12,633 nt of DNA from Phycisphaerae bacterium (lineage in GTDB: Bacteria > Planctomycetota > Phycisphaerae > Sedimentisphaerales > Anaerohalosphaeraceae): positions 1 to 12,633 of the forward strand of contig JAIPFN010000164.1 in assembly GCA_021736615.1 (NCBI GenBank), written 5' to 3'. Made by a program: the position numbers and the translations under genes. Positions within the stretch are counted from its first letter, which is position 1. Every line of letters begins with the position of its first letter. Below are positions 1-4,870 of the stretch, one piece after another. The notes under the pieces are model-generated. The model was not told the DNA's origin. It worked only from the letters and a program-made list of their open reading frames with translations, and ran no database searches.

Positions 1-53
1 GGCCCTGCGGCATCAGGTGGACATCGACAATATTTCGGCTTCTCGCGGCGCAT
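1..53 (-). CDS. Possible 5' start of a leftward gene (partial)
   Basis: On the - strand an ATG at 53-51 opens a frame running off the window edge and reading MRREKPKYCRCPPDAAG, with a Cys-x-Cys. A GAGG Shine-Dalgarno lies 7 bases upstream (complement of 61-64), and a convincing leftward promoter lies at 134-162, giving a leader of about 75 bases. An alternative start at 73-71 in another frame (MQREAYLC...) has its AAGG only 2 bases away. I recognise neither peptide. This conflicts with the + strand tail at 2-55; at most one of the two is likely real. Confidence 0.27.
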   Translation of the reverse strand, partial: MRREKPKYCRCPPDAAG

Positions 54-55
54 AA
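2..55 (+). CDS. Possible 3' tail of an upstream gene (17 codons and stop)
   Basis: The second + frame is open from the window edge to a TAA at 53-55 and ends in the peptide LRHQVDIDNISASRGA. Third codon positions are mostly G or C, as in the GH95 gene. The bases at 14-27 (CAGGTGGACATCGA) are identical to 2997-3010 near the 3' end of the GH95 gene, in the same reading frame: both read QVDI, with LR (CTGCGG) a few codons earlier. This would fit the tail of a related enzyme upstream, but the segment is too short to identify. The opposite strand offers a competing reading (1-53). Confidence 0.28.
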   Translation, partial: ALRHQVDIDNISASRGA

Positions 56-133
56 ATACGCCTCACGCTGCATAACCTTGCACGCGACAAATCTGAGCCT
101 AAGTGGTTTTTTAGTTTCTTCTTGCATCAAACC

Positions 134-162
134 ATATTAGCTGTTTTTCGCCCAAAAGTCAA
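134..162 (-). promoter_or_regulatory. Leftward sigma-70-type promoter
   Basis: On the - strand TTGACT (complement of 157-162) is followed by exactly 17 bases and then TAATAT (complement of 134-139). This is the best two-box promoter match I found in the window. Transcription would start near 127 and run left, off the window. It is divergent to the GH95 promoter at 196-236, so the two could share regulation. No activity data are available. Confidence 0.5.
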
Positions 163-195
163 ATGCCTGTTTAATGACCGTTTAAGCTGATATAA

Positions 196-236
196 ATATC
201 AATTCGTGCAAAAAAAATGAAATTTGTTATACTTGA
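196..236 (+). promoter_or_regulatory. GH95 gene promoter, copy A of a 41-bp shared element
   Basis: The element starts ATATCAATTCGTGCA, continues with an A-tract, then TGAAATTTGTTATACTTGA. It matches 11210-11250, upstream of the sulfatase gene, at 37 of 41 positions without gaps. It contains an extended -10 box (TG at 225-226, one base, TATACT at 228-233). No good -35 box sits at 16-18 bp spacing, which together with the conserved upstream half suggests activator help. The heptamers AATTCGT (201-207) and AATTTGT (221-227) are direct repeats exactly 20 bp apart. Predicted start is near 240, leaving a leader of about 45 bases to the ATG at 285. Confidence 0.65.
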
Positions 237-284
237 TAAGCGTCATTATATGAGTAAAAACGTAATTTTTTTGGAGTATACCGT

Positions 285-3125
285 ATGAAATCAGTAAATC
301 ATACCATAGGAACGGTCAGTCTGTTAATTGCAACCATTATCGTCAGTGTAATATCACCCGGTGCAGCTATTGCCGGGCAGGAGCCGCTAAATAACCCCTC
401 GACAACGCTGTGGTATGACAACCCCGCTGCAGAGTGGCAAACAGAGGCCTTGCCTATCGGCAGCGGTCGGTTGGGCGCAATGATCTTTGGTAAGGTTGGT
501 CATGAACGGATTGGGCTCAATGAGGAATCGGTTTGGTCGGGTTCGCGGGTTGATTGGAATCGCCCGGACGCGGCAAAGAATCTTCCGAAGATCCGTCAGC
601 TGCTGCTGGCCGGTAAGAATGAAGAGGCCGAAGCGATGGTCAATAAGACCTTCACCTGCACGGGTGGCGGGTCACGCGGCGGTGCACGCGGTCCGTGGGG
701 CTGCTACCAGGAGCTTGGTAACCTGAACATTGTCTGGAATACCGGTGTTGAATCCATTCGACTGAACGGGTGGAAGTACAAAATGATAGAGACGCCGGGC
801 ATTACCGATATCCGTGAGCAACGGCAAGAAATTCAGCGGCAGGTCGACGAAGCCGTGAAGGTCGAAACCGGCGACAGCGGCTGGACCGATTATGTCATCT
901 CCGACGGTAAGGCTATCAAAGGCGACCGTAAGCTCAATATTGGAGATCACGCAGTCTTGCGTCATCATCTGAAACTGACCGAAAAACAATTAGCAAAACT
1001 TGGTATGCTGCGTGTTGGGGCGCGGGCCAGGAACGGCAGCGTCTTCGTCAACGGGCAGGAGGTCGGCAGATTTGCCGGCTGGCAATCGGGGGGGCACGCC
1101 AAGTTCGAGCATGATGTCAGCAAGTTTCTAAAGCCGGGTGATAATGTCATCGCGCTGCACTGCAATAACTACCGGCAGCGAGGTCAATTTCCCCTGTCGG
1201 TAACGCTCGATCCGAAGGAAGATACGCAGGCGTATCGCCGAAGTCTTGATCTTGGCAATGCGATCTCAACGGTTGAATACAAGATAGACGGAGTGACGTT
1301 TACGCGTCAGGCTTTTGCCAGTGCGCCTGATCAGGTTATGGTGTTCAGGTTTAGCGCGGGCAAACCCGGTAAGATTTCTTTTGCGGCATCGCTGAATCGC
1401 CTGGAGAATTTCGAGACCAGTGCCGATGGTTCGACCGGGTTGGTGATGACGGGTAATACGTCCAGTGGACAGCAGGACGTGGAGGGGATGAAGTTCGTCG
1501 CGCGTCTGCGGGCGATTCACTCCGGCGGTAAGGTTTCGGTCAAGGGTAATACACTGCAAGTCGACTCGGCTGACGAGGTGATTCTGCTGGTTGCCGCCGG
1601 GACGAACTATCAGGGTTTTGGCGGGCGCAATACTGCCGACCCGCTGGCAGCGACCAGCGAAGATATTGCCAAGGCGTCAGGCAAATCATACAAAGAACTT
1701 CGAGCGGCTCATATTGCCGACTATCGCAGCTACTTCGACCGTGTGAGCATCGAGTTGGACGACGGCACAACAGCTAGTCGAGCCGCGGCCGCGATGCCGA
1801 CAGACAAGCGGCATGCAGCGATAGCGAAAGGCGGAACCGACCCGGCGCTGGCAGCGCTCTACTTTAACTTCGGTCGATACCTCTTAATTAGCAGTTCGCG
1901 GCCGGGGGACATGCCTGCGAACCTGCAGGGCATCTGGGCCGAGGGTATCGCCACGGCGTGGAACTGTGACTACCATATCGATATCAATGTGCAGATGAAC
2001 TACTGGCCTGCCGAGGTGTGCGGGCTGGGCGATTGTCATACGCCACTGTTTAAGCTAATAGAATCATTGCAGAAGCCGGGGGCAGAGACCGCCAAAGCGT
2101 ATTACAACGCCGACGGCTGGGTCGCTCACGTTATTACCAACGTCTGGGGCTTTACCGCGCCGGGTGAGCAGGCCGGGTGGGGAGCGACCGCGACCGGTTC
2201 GCCGTGGTTGTGCGATCATCTGTGGGAACACTACGACTACAACCGCGACAAAGAGTTTCTAAAGTGGGCATACCCTATCATGAAGGGTTCGGCCGAGTTC
2301 TTCCTTGATATGCTGATCACAGATCCGAATACGGGCTATCTGGTAACCGCGCCGTCCAACTCGCCCGAGAATACTTTCAAGACACCAGACGGACAAGTCG
2401 CCCGTATCTGCATGGGGCCGACTATGGATAATCAGATTCTTCGCGAGCTTTTCAGCAACTGCATCGAGAGTGCAAAGGTGCTCGGTGTTGATGAAGAGTT
2501 CAGCAAACGGCTGGCTGTGACCCGAGCCAAGCTGGCGCCGAATCAGATCGGAAAGGCCGGACAGATTCAGGAGTGGCTAGAGGATTACGAAGAGATCGAT
2601 GTTCACCATCGTCACGTCTCGAATCTCTACGGACTTCATCCCTACGACGAGATCACCCCCGAGAGCACTCCGGAGCTGGCTAAGGCGGCGCGGGTGACGC
2701 TTGAGCGGCGGGGCGACCAAAGTACGGGCTGGTCGATGGCGTGGAAAGCAAACTTCTGGGCGCGATTGCACGATGGCAATCATGCCAATCAGTTGCTCAC
2801 GATGCTGATCACCCGGGGCGGGCGTAACCTGTTTTGTCTGCATCCGCCTTTCCAGATTGACGGAAACTTCGGCGGAACAGCGGCGGTTGCTGAAATGCTT
2901 ATGCAAAGTCATGGCGGGGTTATCCGGCTGCTGCCGGCTGTGCCGGATGCGTGGCCGAGCGGCAAGGTCACAGGTCTGCGGGCACGCGGTGGTTACCAGG
3001 TGGACATCGAGTGGAAGGACGGTAAAGTTACAGACTACAGTATTAGTTCTAAGAACCCGGGTAAAGTTAAGGTTCGCGTAAACGGTAAAACAGAGACTGT
3101 TAATGTTAAGGGAAAGAACCACTAA
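285..3125 (+). CDS. Secreted GH95 alpha-L-fucosidase-like glycoside hydrolase with inserted beta-sandwich
   Basis: Predicted exported enzyme of glycoside hydrolase family 95 (946 residues), a family of inverting alpha-1,2-L-fucosidases with some alpha-galactosidases. A signal peptide occupies about residues 1-30 (hydrophobic 8-30, ending GAAIAG). The N-terminal beta domain starts at about 42 ([24 protein letters not shown]), breaks off after [11 protein letters not shown] (141-151), and resumes at [16 protein letters not shown] (317-332). The roughly 160 residues between resemble a GH2-type sugar-binding jelly roll ([26 protein letters not shown]) and explain a length well above the usual ~750-800. 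The (alpha/alpha)6 barrel carries [25 protein letters not shown], the probable acid Glu695 in [10 protein letters not shown], and Asp859 in FQIDGNFGG. The position that I recall as Asn421 in the Bifidobacterium enzyme is Asp566 here; Asn568 is kept. Start supported by GGAG at 273-276, 8 bases upstream. Substrate (fucosidase versus galactosidase) is inferred from family only. Confidence 0.93.
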   Translation: MKSVNHTIGTVSLLIATIIVSVISPGAAIAGQEPLNNPSTTLWYDNPAAEWQTEALPIGSGRLGAMIFGKVGHERIGLNEESVWSGSRVDWNRPDAAKNLPKIRQLLLAGKNEEAEAMVNKTFTCTGGGSRGGARGPWGCYQELGNLNIVWNTGVESIRLNGWKYKMIETPGITDIREQRQEIQRQVDEAVKVETGDSGWTDYVISDGKAIKGDRKLNIGDHAVLRHHLKLTEKQLAKLGMLRVGARARNGSVFVNGQEVGRFAGWQSGGHAKFEHDVSKFLKPGDNVIALHCNNYRQRGQFPLSVTLDPKEDTQAYRRSLDLGNAISTVEYKIDGVTFTRQAFASAPDQVMVFRFSAGKPGKISFAASLNRLENFETSADGSTGLVMTGNTSSGQQDVEGMKFVARLRAIHSGGKVSVKGNTLQVDSADEVILLVAAGTNYQGFGGRNTADPLAATSEDIAKASGKSYKELRAAHIADYRSYFDRVSIELDDGTTASRAAAAMPTDKRHAAIAKGGTDPALAALYFNFGRYLLISSSRPGDMPANLQGIWAEGIATAWNCDYHIDINVQMNYWPAEVCGLGDCHTPLFKLIESLQKPGAETAKAYYNADGWVAHVITNVWGFTAPGEQAGWGATATGSPWLCDHLWEHYDYNRDKEFLKWAYPIMKGSAEFFLDMLITDPNTGYLVTAPSNSPENTFKTPDGQVARICMGPTMDNQILRELFSNCIESAKVLGVDEEFSKRLAVTRAKLAPNQIGKAGQIQEWLEDYEEIDVHHRHVSNLYGLHPYDEITPESTPELAKAARVTLERRGDQSTGWSMAWKANFWARLHDGNHANQLLTMLITRGGRNLFCLHPPFQIDGNFGGTAAVAEMLMQSHGGVIRLLPAVPDAWPSGKVTGLRARGGYQVDIEWKDGKVTDYSISSKNPGKVKVRVNGKTETVNVKGKNH

Positions 3126-3149
3126 TTAACACTAATAGACACTAATTAA
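3120..3149. repeat. 10-bp tandem microrepeat, CACTAAT type, three units
   Basis: Three head-to-tail 10-bp units: CACTAATTAA (3120-3129), CACTAATAGA (3130-3139), CACTAATTAA (3140-3149). The first unit contains the GH95 stop codon (TAA, 3123-3125) and encodes its last residue, so the repeat has grown from, or into, the end of the gene. Confidence 0.8.
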
Positions 3150-3165
3150 AAAATAAAAGAATTTA

Positions 3166-3193
3166 TCCGCGGATTTCGCGGATTACACGGATT
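3166..3193. repeat. 9-10-bp tandem microrepeat, CGCGGATT type, three units
   Basis: Units TCCGCGGATT (3166-3175), TCGCGGATT (3176-3184) and ACACGGATT (3185-3193). It follows the CACTAAT array by 16 bases and has the same ~10-bp period but an unrelated motif. Confidence 0.75.
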
Positions 3194-3200
3194 ATTAATA

Positions 3201-3230
3201 ACCATGAAGGCCATGAAGATAATATGAAGA
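3201..3230. repeat. 10-bp tandem microrepeat, ATGAAG type, three units
   Basis: Units ACCATGAAGG (3201-3210), CCATGAAGAT (3211-3220) and AATATGAAGA (3221-3230), then purine-rich sequence (3231-3260). It is the third microrepeat family in a row with a period of about 10 bp. Confidence 0.7.
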
Positions 3231-3268
3231 AAAGAAGAAAGATTTTTTAGGAAAAGGGAAATAAAAAA

Positions 3269-3300
3269 AGTTCCCGGAACCGCCATTAGTTCCCGGAACC
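3269..3300. promoter_or_regulatory. Tandem palindromes AGTTCC-C-GGAACC (operator pair or hairpin)
   Basis: Two identical 13-mers AGTTCCCGGAACC lie at 3269-3281 and 3288-3300, 19 bp apart. Each is a palindrome around a central C. A third related copy, AGTTCC-A-GGAACT, lies at 9065-9077 before the DUF5722 gene. As DNA this looks like a pair of operators for a dimeric regulator, 19 bases before the LRR start. As RNA the two copies can pair (3270-3280 with 3289-3299, one C-C mismatch, 8-base loop). On the - strand that hairpin would be followed by seven Ts (complement of 3263-3269), a shape like a leftward intrinsic terminator, but there is no leftward gene to end. Confidence 0.55.
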
Positions 3301-3318
3301 TTTAATTATCAAATTATC

Positions 3319-4596
3319 ATGAAAGAATATAATATGAAATATAACGAAGATGTTCTTGATAACCTTATTTCAGAAAAGCTGGCTGAGATACGAACTGAAT
3401 ATCCTCAAGCAGATTGTTCGTTTATTGATGATTTGTATGTTTCAGGGCTTGAACTTGAGGACCTTAATCCGCTTAGAAAACTCACCGGATTAAAAAGGCT
3501 ATATATACCGGATAGCAAAATAGCAAGCATTGAAGCAATCGCAGAGTTGTCAGAATTGGAAGTGTTGTGTTTCGGTGGTTCAGAGATTTCAGGCATTGAA
3601 CCAATATCCCAGCTAATTAAATTGATTGAACTCGACTTAGAAAATACTAATATCAGCGACCTGAAGCCTATTTGTAAATTAAAGAAATTAGCAAAGCTCT
3701 ATATTTCAGGTACAGGTGTGACAGATATATCTTGTTTGGAAAACCTTGAGAATCTGGAAGAACTTGGCTTGAGCCTCCTCGATATTGATGAAGTCAGTTG
3801 TCTTAGCGAGATGAAAAAAATGCAAAAGTTGGTACTTGCCTGTACAAAAGTTTCAGACCTTAAGCCTCTTTCTAAAATGAACTCTCTTGAAGAATTGCAT
3901 TTGGAAGATAGTAAGGTTACCCAGCTTGACCCCTTGGGTGAGTTAACCAAAATAAAATTTCTAAATCTGGATGGAACTAATATTTCTTCTATTGATGCAA
4001 TTTCTAAGATGACAGAAATGAAGAATCTGAATTTATCGAATACCCATATTAATGGCATTGATGCCCTTGCAGGTATGACAAAACTTCAAATTTTATATCT
4101 GGCTGATACGCCAATTTCAAGCATTGATTCTCTAAAAAATATGATCAGATTGGAAGAATTATCACTTTATGGGACAATGGTAAAAGATATTGAACCGCTC
4201 GTTGATTTAAAGTCACTAAGAGAACTGTATCTTGAGTACACAAAGATTGAAAACCTGGATTCACTGACCGATTTGACAAAGCTTAAGATACTGTGTCTGG
4301 AGGGCACTGAAATTACCGAGTTGAATCCACTGGCTACTCTTGTAAATCTAGAAGAACTTGTTCTAAGTAAAACCAGGGTTAGTGACTTGACACCGATCAA
4401 AGAACTTATATCATTAAAATCTCTCTTTATTGAAAATACTGCCGTGACAAATATCGAAGCTCTATTTGGACTTAAAGAGCTAAGAGAATTGGATGTCACT
4501 GGAACTGAAATCAGCCAAAATCAATTAGGTCTATTAAAACACAAAAACCCAGATATTGAAGTGGTAACTAAGAGTAATAGTAATAGACGGCAGTAA
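3319..4596 (+). CDS. Leucine-rich-repeat protein, 16 perfect 22-residue repeats
   Basis: A 425-residue protein with no signal peptide or membrane segment, so probably cytoplasmic; such solenoids usually bind other proteins, and the partner is unknown. Residues 1-49 form a polar cap (ISEKLAEIRTEYPQADCSF). Residues 50-401 are exactly sixteen 22-residue internalin-type repeats with no insertion or deletion, pattern xPLxxLxxLxxLxLxxTxIxxI. The usual Asn of the LxxN position is Thr in 12 repeats, Ser in 3 and Leu in repeat 5, and never Asn. Residues 402-425 (QLGLLKHKNPDIEVV then a polar tail) form the C-terminal cap. The gene is AT-rich: 18 G+C of 60 bases at 3961-4020 against 43 of 60 at 2161-2220 in the GH95 gene. 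The start is uncertain: ATG 3319 has no clear Shine-Dalgarno, and ATG 3334 has only a weak AAAGA. Flanking repeats and composition suggest later acquisition. Confidence 0.88.
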   Translation: MKEYNMKYNEDVLDNLISEKLAEIRTEYPQADCSFIDDLYVSGLELEDLNPLRKLTGLKRLYIPDSKIASIEAIAELSELEVLCFGGSEISGIEPISQLIKLIELDLENTNISDLKPICKLKKLAKLYISGTGVTDISCLENLENLEELGLSLLDIDEVSCLSEMKKMQKLVLACTKVSDLKPLSKMNSLEELHLEDSKVTQLDPLGELTKIKFLNLDGTNISSIDAISKMTEMKNLNLSNTHINGIDALAGMTKLQILYLADTPISSIDSLKNMIRLEELSLYGTMVKDIEPLVDLKSLRELYLEYTKIENLDSLTDLTKLKILCLEGTEITELNPLATLVNLEELVLSKTRVSDLTPIKELISLKSLFIENTAVTNIEALFGLKELRELDVTGTEISQNQLGLLKHKNPDIEVVTKSNSNRRQ

Positions 4597-4644
4597 CTTA
4601 TTAAATAGTCTGGGAAATAGGTGGCTGTGCCTGGATTATGATGG

Positions 4645-4664
4645 ATTCCCACCTTCGCGGGAAT
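4645..4664. repeat. dRS3-like 20-bp inverted repeat ATTCCC-N8-GGGAAT
   Basis: ATTCCC (4645-4650), eight bases ACCTTCGC (4651-4658), GGGAAT (4659-4664), embedded in TGGATTCCC...GGGAATGACA. This fits the form of the dRS3 repeat known from Neisseria (ATTCCC-N8-GGGAAT), and similar GGATTCCCGC...GCGGGAATGAC sequences occur dispersed in many bacterial genomes. It lies 48 bases after the LRR stop and could fold into a hairpin with a 6-bp stem. No T-run follows, so it is a poor terminator. Confidence 0.6.
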
Positions 4665-4696
4665 GACAAGTTTGGTAAGAAGTGTTGTAAGTTAAG

Positions 4697-4790
4697 GTTT
4701 TGTTAGGTTTGCTTGTTTTTTGAGTTTTTTATTCGGAGTGCTCGCGCACTCGCGCTTTTGTGTGGGTGTTTGTTTAGTTTTGTTAGGTTT
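4697..4790. repeat. Direct repeat GTTTTGTTAGGTTT, two copies 80 bp apart
   Basis: The exact 14-mer GTTTTGTTAGGTTT occurs at 4697-4710 and 4777-4790 inside a strongly G/T-rich spacer: 81 of 100 bases at 4691-4790 are G or T by my count. Low complexity makes chance repetition easier, so the meaning is unclear. Confidence 0.45.
4736..4751 (+). other. Small hairpin, 6-bp stem with TCGC loop
   Basis: GAGTGC (4736-4741), loop TCGC, GCACTC (4746-4751), then CGCGCTTTTG. The stem is perfect and GC-rich. The short T4 six bases later makes a weak terminator for the LRR transcript possible but not convincing. Confidence 0.35.
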
Positions 4791-4814
4791 TAGTTTGTTT
4801 TTAGTCGTGCGATT

Positions 4815-4838
4815 AGCCCGGCGCTGGCGCTTAGGGCT
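4815..4838 (+). other. Small hairpin AGCCC/GGGCT before the FAD oxidoreductase gene
   Basis: AGCCC (4815-4819) pairs with GGGCT (4834-4838) around a 14-base GC-rich loop (GGCGCTGGCGCTTA). It sits 33 bases before the ATG at 4871 and could be part of the leader. No known riboswitch pattern was recognised. Confidence 0.3.
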
Positions 4839-4861
4839 GCTGTTTGGTTCACTTGTTTTGT

Positions 4862-4865
4862 GAGG
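4862..4865 (+). promoter_or_regulatory. Ribosome binding site fixing the start at 4871
   Basis: GAGG followed by five Ts and ATG at 4871-4873. The same arrangement, TGAGGTTTTTATGA, recurs at 9083-9096 before the DUF5722 gene. It supports the start that gives a clean signal peptide, rather than the in-frame ATG at 4844, which would add nine residues (MVHLFCEVF) ahead of it. Confidence 0.75.
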
Positions 4866-4870
4866 TTTTT

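Noticed and set aside
3120..3300. CRISPR array in the repeat-rich gap
   Set aside because: Units are 10 bp and directly adjacent with no spacers, and the palindromes are two copies only; no cas gene is present.
4844..4870. Upstream in-frame ATG for the FAD gene
   Set aside because: It has no Shine-Dalgarno and would put nine residues ahead of an otherwise clean signal peptide; GAGG fits the ATG at 4871.
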